From NCBI RefSeq assembly GCF_039523435.1, contig NZ_BAAAFH010000007.1, forward strand, positions 248,001-312,000: a DNA stretch of 64,000 nucleotides, given 5' to 3'. The notes under the pieces are model-generated. The model did not search any database, was not told where the DNA came from, and saw only the letters and a list, made by a program, of their open reading frames with translations. Both the position numbers and the translations under genes were made by a program. The stretch comes from Wandonia haliotis. Lineage in GTDB: Bacteria; Bacteroidota; Bacteroidia; Flavobacteriales_D; Crocinitomicaceae. Below, piece by piece: positions 35,425 through 43,328 of the stretch (positions are counted from its first letter, which is position 1; each line of letters opens with the position of its first letter).

Positions 35425-35909
35425 AAAAGACTAGCTTGTTACTATTACTGTTCAGTTTTGTTATTGTCTGCTGTAGGAGTAAAAATAATGCCCCAGATAA
35501 TCTCATGAATATTTTTCTTGAAAAACAATTCATATTCAATAGTTCAATTGATGAGATTTCGAAAAATAAAGATTTATTAGACTCGTTTTTTTCAATAAAA
35601 GCTTCTGACGGATCATTTTCTTTAACATCAACTTTCTTTAAAAATAATAATAGGGTTACACCGAAAGACTTTAGCTCTACAATAGATTTACTGAATTCTT
35701 CTATTCATGAGATAAAATGTCACCCCAATTATATCCTTTTCAGAAAATTTAATCGAACAATAAATTTTGAATTCTCTTGGTCTGAGTGGGCAATTGCATA
35801 TAATTTAAAATCTACGGAAGATCTTAACACCAACTATTCTAAGGTTACATATTCTCAGACTATAGACGATCATTGGAAAATAATCCAAATTACCAAATCA
35901 ATTGATTAG
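35421..35909 (+). CDS. Lipoprotein, immunity-like
   Basis: The 162-residue protein has a lysine start and a lipobox ending VIVCC (Cys near 19-20). The mature domain is Ser/Asn/Phe-rich with no recognised motif. Its start codon overlaps the stop of a MKDTRFEI leader frame. It is an orphan in that no toxin lies immediately upstream. Confidence 0.5.
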   Translation: MKKTSLLLLLFSFVIVCCRSKNNAPDNLMNIFLEKQFIFNSSIDEISKNKDLLDSFFSIKASDGSFSLTSTFFKNNNRVTPKDFSSTIDLLNSSIHEIKCHPNYILFRKFNRTINFEFSWSEWAIAYNLKSTEDLNTNYSKVTYSQTIDDHWKIIQITKSID

Positions 35910-35971
35910 ATTTTACTTGATTAACGATATTTATGGAGAACACGAAGATTATGTACCAGATTTATTGATGA

Positions 35972-36454
35972 ATGAAAGACACACGTTTTGAAATAGATAT
36001 GAACTTAAAATTAACAGAAATATCAGAAGCTAATTTTAAAAAATTAGACCTACCAACTTTATTTGAGGATAAATTAACAGACAGAACTTTTGGAGTGGTA
36101 TCTGATGGTCGAAAGGAATATAAACTAGGATGGCTAAGTGAAAATATAAAACCTGTAATAAAATGGATAAGCACGGAGCTTTGTTCAATAGGTATAGACT
36201 TAGTGTTTGTAATATTTGAATTTACTACAGGGAGGATTATTAAAACACCTTCTTTAGATTATTTCTATTACAACACAGAAATATACAATGGATTCATTTA
36301 TGTAATTACAGAACTTGAAATTATTAAAATTAATATTTCAGATTTAGCAGTAGTTGAAACTTATTCCTTACCTGACTACTTTGAGAGTATTGAATTTAAT
36401 GAAGTAATTGTTGTGGTCAAATGCGTTGGTGATGAAATAGTAAAAATAGAATAA
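35972..36454 (+). CDS. Cytosolic immunity-like protein carrying the MKDTRFEI start in frame
   Basis: The 160-residue protein begins MKDTRFEIDMNLKL, so the motif that is a separate short frame elsewhere is fused to a full gene here. The C-terminal half shows repeated short strands (FIYVITELEIIKIN, VIVVVKCVGDEIVKIE) like the 27148 protein. It lacks a signal peptide. It sits 5 bases before a JAB-like toxin fragment, which belongs to a different pair, so it is an orphan. Confidence 0.55.
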   Translation: MKDTRFEIDMNLKLTEISEANFKKLDLPTLFEDKLTDRTFGVVSDGRKEYKLGWLSENIKPVIKWISTELCSIGIDLVFVIFEFTTGRIIKTPSLDYFYYNTEIYNGFIYVITELEIIKINISDLAVVETYSLPDYFESIEFNEVIVVVKCVGDEIVKIE

Positions 36455-36459
36455 TAACA

Positions 36460-36732
36460 ATGTCGCTAAGTTTTGATATTCACTCTCACCCAGATAAGAA
36501 TGGGACAAAAGGAGCATCTGGTTATCGAGGGAAAGATCAATCGTACTATGGAGATATGGCAATAATATCAAGAAGTTATAAAAAGTTAAAAAGTGAAGGA
36601 CTTAAGCTCCCGCCTCATTACGTTTATCATAGAGAGAGTAAAACCCTATATGAATACACTCCTTGGAATCCTAGTATAAATAGAGGAGTTATTATTGATT
36701 TTAGTAAACTAATAAGTAAAATACCAAAGTAA
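36460..36732 (+). pseudogene. Toxin-tip fragment, JAB-like metallopeptidase type
   Basis: The 90 residues start near the metal motif: FDIHSHPDKNGTKGASG (His8, His10) with later Ser28 and Asp32 in SYYGD, then HYVYHRESKTLYEYTPW. This pattern is that of the JAB-like toxin tips found at the C-termini of Bacteroidota RHS proteins, which usually have an upstream part and core that are missing here. An in-frame stop lies 8 codons upstream. It could still be translated from its own ATG, but the conserved Glu expected ahead of the HSHP motif is absent. Confidence 0.6.
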
Positions 36733-36737
36733 GTATA

Positions 36738-37709
36738 ATGAAAACATCTTCTATATATATTAGCTTTATCTTAGCTATGATTTTTATCTCTTGTGAAAAT
36801 CATAATTCAGATAAACGTGTTACAAATAAAAAAACTTCTGTTTATAATCATGAGGAAAACTCCCCCCTTTTAGATAGTTTAATTCTATTCATTAATGAAT
36901 TTGGGAACATTCCTGAACCTCACTCTAAAAAAGGAGTATATCTTGTCTATATACATGAAGAACTAGGTGATACTGTTGTGCGTTTTTATGCTACTTCCGG
37001 TTTTTTTAAATTGGCGGATGAAGAATTATTCACTTCTTTTTTTAAAGGTATTTCAATTGTTAATGGAAAGTACGTTGCCATCTATTCAGAACTCAAAAGT
37101 GATGCTGATACTTTGATTATTGGTAAAAATCTAAATTCAATTGATTCTGATACAATTTCAGATATTGAACCCATATATTCTTTATCTCCTGACGGAAAGT
37201 ATATTCCTCCTGTAAAAAAATATATGTTAACAAATCAAAATAAGTTGACACTATGTCATAGTAATACTGGAACCTATTACCTTTTTCAAGAAAAGAAAAA
37301 CATTTCAAAAAGCGGACCTGTTTTAACCGATAATCGTATACAATCGAACTTCATGCATGAACTTACGCAATTCATCCTTCAATCGGACAGTACATCTTTA
37401 TTAAACATTTATTCAAATAGTTTGAAAATAATTTCGGTACATAGCTTTATTGACAATAATCAATGTAAGGTTCAATTTGTATCTTCTAATCACTTAGATG
37501 CCCCCTCTCCAATAAAGGGATATCTATTACAAGCGGATAAACTTATTGTATTTCACGATGAAAAGAATTGTTTGCAAAGAATAATAGATTATGATAATAT
37601 TCCAAAAACTTTACCTGAGAAATATACCGAGGGTATATTCAAAACAAAAATGGCTTATGAACCTTTAATGAAGACTTATCAAGTTCTAAATGACTCATTA
37701 CTTAGGTAG
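36738..37709 (+). CDS. Large lipoprotein, likely immunity partner of the JAB-like tip
   Basis: The 323 residues start with a lipoprotein signal (ILAMIFISC, Cys near 19). It begins 5 bases after the toxin fragment. The mature part is Ser/Asn-rich, with regularly spaced hydrophobic strands. Its size is unusual for an immunity protein, and a lipoprotein partner for a metallopeptidase would imply periplasmic action. The pairing is inferred from position only. Confidence 0.5.
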   Translation: MKTSSIYISFILAMIFISCENHNSDKRVTNKKTSVYNHEENSPLLDSLILFINEFGNIPEPHSKKGVYLVYIHEELGDTVVRFYATSGFFKLADEELFTSFFKGISIVNGKYVAIYSELKSDADTLIIGKNLNSIDSDTISDIEPIYSLSPDGKYIPPVKKYMLTNQNKLTLCHSNTGTYYLFQEKKNISKSGPVLTDNRIQSNFMHELTQFILQSDSTSLLNIYSNSLKIISVHSFIDNNQCKVQFVSSNHLDAPSPIKGYLLQADKLIVFHDEKNCLQRIIDYDNIPKTLPEKYTEGIFKTKMAYEPLMKTYQVLNDSLLR

Positions 37710-37739
37710 TCTACTCAACGCGTGGACAGTTGCTGTTGA

Positions 37740-37889
37740 AAAAATTATATTATCAATTCTGTTAAAGATATTAATAAGGTGAATGGATATTTCCGGAAGG
37801 AACTGGATTACCTAATAAGTAAGGGGGGTAAACCGAACAGTAGTGGAACACAACTAATAAAAGAATATGGGTATAAAAGACATAATTAA
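37740..37889 (+). pseudogene. Toxin-tail remnant of about 49 codons
   Basis: After a TGA at 37737 the frame reads NYIINSVKDINKVNGYFRKE, then LDYLISKGGKPNSSGT and a short end, and stops at 37889. It overlaps the next gene's start (37867) by 23 bases, as functional toxin ends do here. It has no start codon of its own except a GTG. I read it as the last part of a toxin tip whose remainder was deleted. Confidence 0.5.
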
Positions 37890-38232
37890 ACAAATATTGT
37901 TTCTTCCATTCGAATTTGTTCAGGATAATAATCATTCTATTTATTCGCTGTTACAAAATACAGGTTATTTCAATGTTTATAGTAAAATAACCCAAAGTAC
38001 TATTTTACAAGAATTAACGAACCATTCAAATTGCATTGAGTATTGGCTTTCTTGGTCTGAAAATAAAAGAAGTACTGATGGTTGGTACTTTATTAAGAAA
38101 GATAATGATAAGTACGTAGTTGGTAATATTAATTCAGATGGACAGAATAGTAAATATTTTGAATTTGATTCTGCTGCCCAAGCGTGCTCTATCTTTATTA
38201 AAAGAGAAATAGAAAGTATAAGAGCAAACTAA
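37867..38232 (+). CDS. Small cytosolic immunity-like protein
   Basis: The 121 residues lack a signal peptide: MGIKDIIKQILFLPF is amphipathic rather than a clear membrane helix. The centre contains WLSWSENKRSTDGWYFIKKDN, a pattern seen in small alpha/beta immunity proteins. It overlaps the toxin-tail remnant by 23 bases, so it is the probable partner of that lost toxin. Confidence 0.55.
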   Translation: MGIKDIIKQILFLPFEFVQDNNHSIYSLLQNTGYFNVYSKITQSTILQELTNHSNCIEYWLSWSENKRSTDGWYFIKKDNDKYVVGNINSDGQNSKYFEFDSAAQACSIFIKREIESIRAN

Positions 38233-38246
38233 TGAAATAAGTGGTG

Positions 38247-38324
38247 GGTAGCGTATCAAACTTACACCTGATGAAATGTCGCTACTGCTCTTCCTCTTGT
38301 TTAAACAAAAGATGTGGAAAATGA
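38247..38324 (+). pseudogene. IS1-family 5' remnant (end plus first 17 codons of a transposase)
   Basis: GGTAGCGTATCAAACTTACACC resembles the IS1-type end at 23316. It is followed at 38271 by ATG and MKCRYCSSSCLNKRCGK, the start of an IS1 zinc finger, and TGA. The TGA overlaps the ATG of the next lipoprotein gene (ATGA at 38321). The rest of the element is gone. Confidence 0.65.
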
Positions 38325-38824
38325 TTAAACTATTAATTAGTATATTACTACTCTTTACTATTTTTAGTTCTTGTAATACTAAAAATCAAGAGAAAGGAGA
38401 CCTCAACACAATACTTGCGACTATCGATAGTACTGATTTAACACCTTTAACCAATTTGTCTATTTATTATGTTGGAAAAGGAGAAAATAATACACTTCGC
38501 TACTTTGTCAACCTCTACCAGGGAAAGTGTTCTCCTTACCTTGTTGATATGACCAAAGACAATTTATCTATTGCAAAAATTGATAATCAGTTTGTTTTAA
38601 AATCATGTCATGATGATTACCTTACAAAAGCAAAAATTAAAGAATCTGTAACACTCTATTGTAAACTAAATGTCTATCTACTACAAACCGATGAATACGG
38701 AAATGTCTATATTAACCCTTTCCAAGAAGGTCCACCAACAATGATGAGAATAAGTAGTAATGACAAAAATCCCGACTCTTCAAAGTATAGTCACTATAAA
38801 GACAACTGGTATAAAATAAGGTAG
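38321..38824 (+). CDS. Lipoprotein, immunity-like, paralogue of 39030-39560
   Basis: The ATG at 38321 gives a lipoprotein signal (LLLFTIFSSC, Cys near 18); longer starts run into the IS1 remnant. The 167 residues share with the next lipoprotein a common layout and the end Y-S/T-HYKDNWY, as well as VYINPF/VFINPF in the middle. The two form a family of exported immunity-like proteins. No toxin is adjacent. Confidence 0.55.
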   Translation: MIKLLISILLLFTIFSSCNTKNQEKGDLNTILATIDSTDLTPLTNLSIYYVGKGENNTLRYFVNLYQGKCSPYLVDMTKDNLSIAKIDNQFVLKSCHDDYLTKAKIKESVTLYCKLNVYLLQTDEYGNVYINPFQEGPPTMMRISSNDKNPDSSKYSHYKDNWYKIR

Positions 38825-38896
38825 TATTCCAAAATGGTGTTCAGGTTAAGAAAAAACGGATCGGTTAGTTTTGAGTCATAGTGTATATAAGATGTA

Positions 38897-38974
38897 ATGA
38901 AATACACGTGTTTTGAAATAAAGAGACAATTATTCAAGCTACTCAACCTAGCAATTAGTCACGTAAAACAATAG
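38897..38974 (+). repeat. MKDTRFEI-type leader frame, copy 4 (diverged)
   Basis: The 25-codon frame starts MKYTCFEIKRQLFKLL and ends at TAG, 55 bases before the lipoprotein start at 39030. It matches the motif at K, T, F, E, I and the following L-F positions. Confidence 0.5.
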
Positions 38975-39029
38975 TTTTTTTTTGAACCGGTTACCTCAAA
39001 AATTAATCCCAAAAAAATCAAAGATAATC

Positions 39030-39560
39030 ATGAAGAAGTTTTTATCTATATCATTATTCGTTTTAGCTCTGTTCTCTTGTAATCAGAAAAGTAACAATCG
39101 TATGACTTCTGAAGAGAAAACGAACAATCTAGACCTTTTCATTAAGAAGTATAACCAAACGGATTTTTCTGAGTTTAAAAATGCCTTCGTAACTATTCGT
39201 CAGAAAGATCACAATGAAGTAATTTACCTAATCCATAAATTTGAAAATAGCTTACCTGTTTATTTTGTAACCTATGATTTACAACAAAATAGTATTACAA
39301 ATATCAATAGAGACTTGCTAAAAAAGAGTGGCATTGAGGATTACTACACTGATGAAACCATTAGTAATTTGGTCTATTCGTTTCGAAAATATGACTTTGG
39401 TCTTTTGGGAGTTGACAGTAACAATAACGTTTTTATTAATCCATTCGAAATAAATACTCCTGCTGTTTTATTGAGATTGAGCTCAAAAACAAATGAAAAA
39501 CAACTAAAAAAAGGTTATACTTATACACACTATAAAGACAACTGGTATTTGAGAGATTAA
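39030..39560 (+). CDS. Lipoprotein, immunity-like, paralogue of 38321-38824
   Basis: The ATG at 39030 gives a standard signal (MKKFLSISLFVLALFSC, Cys near 17) and a 176-residue protein; an upstream in-frame start is not needed. The mature part is Asn/Lys/Tyr-rich and ends THYKDNWYLRD, as in its neighbour. It follows a diverged MKDTRFEI leader. No function is recognised. Confidence 0.55.
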   Translation: MKKFLSISLFVLALFSCNQKSNNRMTSEEKTNNLDLFIKKYNQTDFSEFKNAFVTIRQKDHNEVIYLIHKFENSLPVYFVTYDLQQNSITNINRDLLKKSGIEDYYTDETISNLVYSFRKYDFGLLGVDSNNNVFINPFEINTPAVLLRLSSKTNEKQLKKGYTYTHYKDNWYLRD

Positions 39561-39659
39561 ACTGGAACCGGTAGTAATTTGATCGTATCGGATGTATGAA
39601 TTGTAAGTACCGTGAGGATGAATTTAGCAAAGGAAAAAACTCTTAATTATGAGAAACTT

Positions 39660-40463
39660 ATGGTTAACTCATTACGAAAAGATCTAGTAATCATCCTGTT
39701 TTTTGTTTTATTAAACGGTTGCCAATCAACCATACATTATAGCACGAATATGGAAAAATACATTATAGTAGACCGGATTAGTGTATCCGAACGAGCTTAC
39801 ACAAAGCCTCCTTATGATGGAAGTGGGTTTGAAGCTATAGTCGTAAACTATTATACCCATGTTAAGCTTTTAAAAATTAAACTTACAAACGAGTTTCTTC
39901 TATGCCCTGAGTTGGGAGACTATTGTCTTTTATCTAAAGACTTAGAACCATTAGAGCAGATTATGCAATCTGAAAAACATCCCGACTTGGGATATGAAAC
40001 AGCCAATATCCATGAACGACTAAGACCCATCATCGATGATTTGGATAATCAGTGGGGGTATATTGCACAGGAAATTGAGGAGGCGTATGGCGTGAACCTG
40101 GAAACGATTACGGATGAGAAACTTTATGAACTTTCTTCTATTCTAACAAAAAAACAACGCAAAAAAGTACCTGAGAAACATTTTGCTTTTTTGGATCTCC
40201 TTCTATTACGTCATTTTGTGGATTCAATCGGAGGTGAGTTCGCTTTTGATACCGTATATACATTCCACCCCTATAAACAACCTTTTGTCATTGATAAAAG
40301 AGGATTTCGCTACAGTTTTTTCTCGGGAATCTCAGATCATATAGACTTTTTTGACGAAGTTGATTTGGTTGATGTTTACAGGACACAAGTTGCAAATTAT
40401 TACGATTATGAACCCTTTACAACGAAGCATATTGAATTCATGAAAACCGGGAAATTACAATAA
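39660..40463 (+). CDS. Lipoprotein of unknown function, immunity-like
   Basis: I chose the ATG at 39660, which places a lipobox Cys near residue 20 (VLLNGC); the longer frame from 39612 would put 16 polar residues ahead of the signal. The 267-residue protein has a helical C-terminal half with LSSILTKKQRKKVPEKHF. It is larger than its neighbours. It is followed by a module-junction scar at 40492, so an RHS module may once have stood after it. Confidence 0.5.
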   Translation: MVNSLRKDLVIILFFVLLNGCQSTIHYSTNMEKYIIVDRISVSERAYTKPPYDGSGFEAIVVNYYTHVKLLKIKLTNEFLLCPELGDYCLLSKDLEPLEQIMQSEKHPDLGYETANIHERLRPIIDDLDNQWGYIAQEIEEAYGVNLETITDEKLYELSSILTKKQRKKVPEKHFAFLDLLLLRHFVDSIGGEFAFDTVYTFHPYKQPFVIDKRGFRYSFFSGISDHIDFFDEVDLVDVYRTQVANYYDYEPFTTKHIEFMKTGKLQ

Positions 40464-40491
40464 TATAAATCACACTTAATAAGTAAACAAG

Positions 40492-40548
40492 TAGTACAGA
40501 AGATCTCCCCCGCCCCGGCGCAGGGTGATAGCTTGATGCAGCGGACAG
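40492..40548 (+). repeat. Module 5'-junction repeat, copy without an RHS module
   Basis: It matches 27742-27796 (CAGAAGATCTCCCC through GCAGCGGACAG) and then diverges. At 27.8 kb the same sequence runs on into RHS module B. This is the second scar of a missing module. Confidence 0.75.
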
Positions 40549-40602
40549 GTATCTGGACAACCTGTATTAAATCATTATTTAAATCCAATTCGTGTAAAAA
40601 CA

Positions 40603-41082
40603 ATGAAAACCTCAATAAAAAGTAAAATTATATATTCCGTTATCTTATTTGGAATGTTCACATTTTTTGTAATCTATGAGTTCTCAGATTCTCATTATCT
40701 AAATAAACCTATGGCCTGTCCGACTATTAAGGAGGTTTATGTCAGAGAGATCATTACTGTTCAAAACGATAACAACCTAGATTATTGCAACTTAGTGAAG
40801 TTATCCATTAATAAAGACTCGTTTTCTGTTAGTAAACTTTCCTGTTTGGATATTTCTGAAGACCTCATTTCAAATCATGGTGAAGTACTGGTGCAGTTGG
40901 TTGATATTTTAGGTGAAGATTTTTTTATACAAATTGCCCAAAAGTTAAATTCAATTGAAAAATATAGACTTTACTCATTTATAACAATAGGCTTAATCGA
41001 AACAAATTTGCCTCAATATCAAGAAAAAGGATCAATAAAAAGATTTCCTAAGTTATTAGACTATTTGGTTAAGAATATATAA
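40603..41082 (+). CDS. Membrane-anchored immunity-like protein, paralogue of 42498-43001
   Basis: The 159 residues have one N-terminal helix (about 9-27) and then a domain that is probably periplasmic. It shares with the 42498 protein the block CP-x-IKEVYVR, a later YC, the segment HGEV-x2-QL-x-D-x2-GE, and ETNLPQYQ/QTNLSLYK near the end. The conserved cysteines suggest a disulfide. No enzyme motif is present. Confidence 0.55.
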   Translation: MKTSIKSKIIYSVILFGMFTFFVIYEFSDSHYLNKPMACPTIKEVYVREIITVQNDNNLDYCNLVKLSINKDSFSVSKLSCLDISEDLISNHGEVLVQLVDILGEDFFIQIAQKLNSIEKYRLYSFITIGLIETNLPQYQEKGSIKRFPKLLDYLVKNI

Positions 41083-41088
41083 AATACA

Positions 41089-41112
41089 ATGAAAGACACA
41101 TATTTTGAATAA
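41089..41112 (+). repeat. MKDTRFEI-type leader frame, copy 5 (7 codons)
   Basis: ATG encodes MKDTYFE followed by TAA, 10 bases before the next gene's ATG at 41123. The last part, TTGAATAAAATAAATTATATG, recurs at 43311-43331 with one change ahead of another gene. Confidence 0.5.
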
Positions 41113-41122
41113 AATAAATTAT

Positions 41123-41617
41123 ATGAGAAAAATTGGCATTTTACTACTAATCATGAACATCCTCCCCTCCATATACTCTCAGCAGGAAGTACAGATAAAA
41201 AAATTACATCTACCTAAAAACTTCGAGGGATGGGGGATAATATCCTGCCATCCAGACATTTCGGTTAAAAGAGATAAAATGAAGCAATGTGGTAATTACT
41301 TTTTTGTTTCAAAAGAAAACTTTGAATCATTTAAAGGTAAAAAAGTGGAAGTTTATTCCAAGAGAAAAAAAATTACTGATGATTTAAAATGGCTAAATAT
41401 TTCATATGTTGGTCGCCCGGCAAATAGTTCAACCAGAATAGTATTTGTTCATGAAAAAATGCCTGTTATAGTATTCTATCATCCTACTAAAGATGAAATG
41501 AAGTATGATGATGAATATTGGGACAAAATAGAAACAAAGTTTCGTTATAGAAGCAAATTAACTCCGATGATCTCTGAACTTATAAGTAAATATTATAAAG
41601 GAATATATGAGCCTTAA
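41123..41617 (+). CDS. Exported protein, immunity-like
   Basis: The ATG at 41123 is preferred to a TTG at 41105. The 164 residues have a signal peptide (LLLIMNILPSIYSQ, cleavage near 19) and no lipobox. The mature domain is basic, with NISYVGRPANSSTRIVFVHEKMP. It should be soluble in the periplasm. It follows the shortest MKDTRFEI leader and has no adjacent toxin. Confidence 0.5.
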   Translation: MRKIGILLLIMNILPSIYSQQEVQIKKLHLPKNFEGWGIISCHPDISVKRDKMKQCGNYFFVSKENFESFKGKKVEVYSKRKKITDDLKWLNISYVGRPANSSTRIVFVHEKMPVIVFYHPTKDEMKYDDEYWDKIETKFRYRSKLTPMISELISKYYKGIYEP

Positions 41618-41711
41618 ATGAAAAAGTGCTGTACTAAACTTGTTAGTATTCCAAAAAGCAAAGTAGTAATATAAATTAAATCAGCGATTCCCACTACCCA
41701 GACAAATAAAA

Positions 41712-42491
41712 ATGAGAATATTCAGTACTAAAACAGTTTTCCTAACACTTCTTACCTTTACCGTTTTTGGTAGTTGTTGGTTCGTTTACAATTATCTTTC
41801 AACGACAAAAAATCAACACAATGCATATAACTATTATCCTCTCAATCATCAGTTGACTTTACAGGGTCTGAAAAAAGCATCACAAATTATTCCTGTAGAC
41901 ACGAGTAATCTCATACTCGTTACAGATATAACAGAGAGAGAGGATATTTATAACCCTCATCTCCTCTTTTTTGCTAAAGAAAATAATGCCCTCGTTTTAA
42001 AAACTGCCTGTTATTTTTCTTCGGAACGGGTCGACTCTATACTTGGTAAAAAAATCATTGCCAGTCTAAATACATACAGACAACAAAGAAGTGATTCCTT
42101 TAAAAAGGATTTACCTCCGGGGTTTCAACTAAAATATAACAACTCAAATAATTCAAAAGGACGTAAAAGTGATAAACTAATTCAATCCATTTATGCTAAT
42201 AAAGAACTTTCTGTTATTATCCATACACTCGTTTCAGATAATAATTATGAAGGTTTACAGAAAGACAAAAAACCGGAATATGAAAATTTCTATCTCCCCT
42301 ACACTTTGTCTCTTGCTTTATCTGAACTACAATTTGACTATACGAACCACATTGTTTTCCAAACCATACAATCCTCTTCGAATACAGGTCTTGTAATAGA
42401 TCAAATGATCGTTGAGAATAGTTCCTTAATAGACAATTTTTATGACGAACTATTGGAATCTATTAATGCATATTATGGTATACGTAAATAA
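41712..42491 (+). CDS. Membrane-anchored protein, immunity-like
   Basis: The 259 residues start with one hydrophobic helix (about 8-27) and continue with a long, probably periplasmic domain. The helix contains GSC but lacks a good lipobox, so an uncleaved anchor is more likely. The gene ends 6 bases before the 42498 gene, so the pair is probably cotranscribed. No family is recognised. Confidence 0.5.
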   Translation: MRIFSTKTVFLTLLTFTVFGSCWFVYNYLSTTKNQHNAYNYYPLNHQLTLQGLKKASQIIPVDTSNLILVTDITEREDIYNPHLLFFAKENNALVLKTACYFSSERVDSILGKKIIASLNTYRQQRSDSFKKDLPPGFQLKYNNSNNSKGRKSDKLIQSIYANKELSVIIHTLVSDNNYEGLQKDKKPEYENFYLPYTLSLALSELQFDYTNHIVFQTIQSSSNTGLVIDQMIVENSSLIDNFYDELLESINAYYGIRK

Positions 42492-42497
42492 AACAGA

Positions 42498-43001
42498 ATG
42501 GTACTATTTTTAAATCTTCCCGAAAAACTGTCTCTGAGATTGTATCAGATTGCTTTCTGGGGAATTACGTTGTCCTTTTTAATTTATTTCTTGTCTCAAC
42601 TATCATTATTTAACCGCTCAACTTTTTGTCCGGAAATAAAGGAAGTTTATGTAAGGAAAGATGTAAACCTTAATAAAGAAGAAGAATATTGTTCTTTGTT
42701 ATCAAGCGCAATTCAGAAAAATGAATCTTCGATCGTACAACTAATTAAACTCCCCGTTAAAATCGAAGATTATTGGATTCATGGGGAAGTTATCATTCAA
42801 TTGATTGATTTAGTGGGCGAAAAAACTTTTATTCACTCCATTTTAAAATTAAGTATTCTGGATAAAGCACGTTTACTAGACTATATCTCAAGGGGCTTTT
42901 TACAAACAAATTTATCTCTCTACAAGGGAAAAAGATTTGAAGAGCTTTTCCCTCGACTTTATATTTATTTAGTTGACTCGCAGAAAAACTCAAACAATTA
43001 G
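42498..43001 (+). CDS. Membrane-anchored immunity-like protein, paralogue of 40603-41082
   Basis: The 167 residues have one N-terminal helix (about 17-36) and the same conserved layout as the 40603 protein (CPEIKEVYVRK, YCSLL, HGEVIIQLIDLVGE). The identity is moderate, so the duplication is old compared with the 364-base TM-gene duplication. It is 2 bases from the next gene. Confidence 0.55.
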   Translation: MVLFLNLPEKLSLRLYQIAFWGITLSFLIYFLSQLSLFNRSTFCPEIKEVYVRKDVNLNKEEEYCSLLSSAIQKNESSIVQLIKLPVKIEDYWIHGEVIIQLIDLVGEKTFIHSILKLSILDKARLLDYISRGFLQTNLSLYKGKRFEELFPRLYIYLVDSQKNSNN

Positions 43002-43003
43002 AA

Positions 43004-43318
43004 ATGAAAACATTTATGTCCTTTCTAGGTACAGTATTCAATTTGATACTTATTTACTTTATACTTACTTACCACAGAATTGAAGGGAATTCTTTAATCC
43101 TGTTTTTGATATTTGCCGTTTTCTTTTTTTTTATTACGGTGTATCAAAAGAAAGAATTTGTTACCGATTTAGCCGCATTCATAGTGCTTTCTGTAATTTT
43201 TTTCATCACAATTGATAATTATCTTTCAATAAAATTAATTGGTGTTGGAATTATCCTTTTGGCATATTTAGTTAAAGTAATTAAAAGCAAAATGCAATGT
43301 CCCCCTCTTTTTGAATAA
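43004..43318 (+). CDS. Small integral membrane protein
   Basis: The 104 residues are almost entirely hydrophobic, with three or four helices (near 5-22, 28-46, 52-68, 72-90). The start lies 2 bases after the previous stop, so translation may be coupled. It resembles small immunity or accessory membrane proteins but no family can be named. Confidence 0.5.
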   Translation: MKTFMSFLGTVFNLILIYFILTYHRIEGNSLILFLIFAVFFFFITVYQKKEFVTDLAAFIVLSVIFFITIDNYLSIKLIGVGIILLAYLVKVIKSKMQCPPLFE

Positions 43319-43328
43319 AATAAATTGT

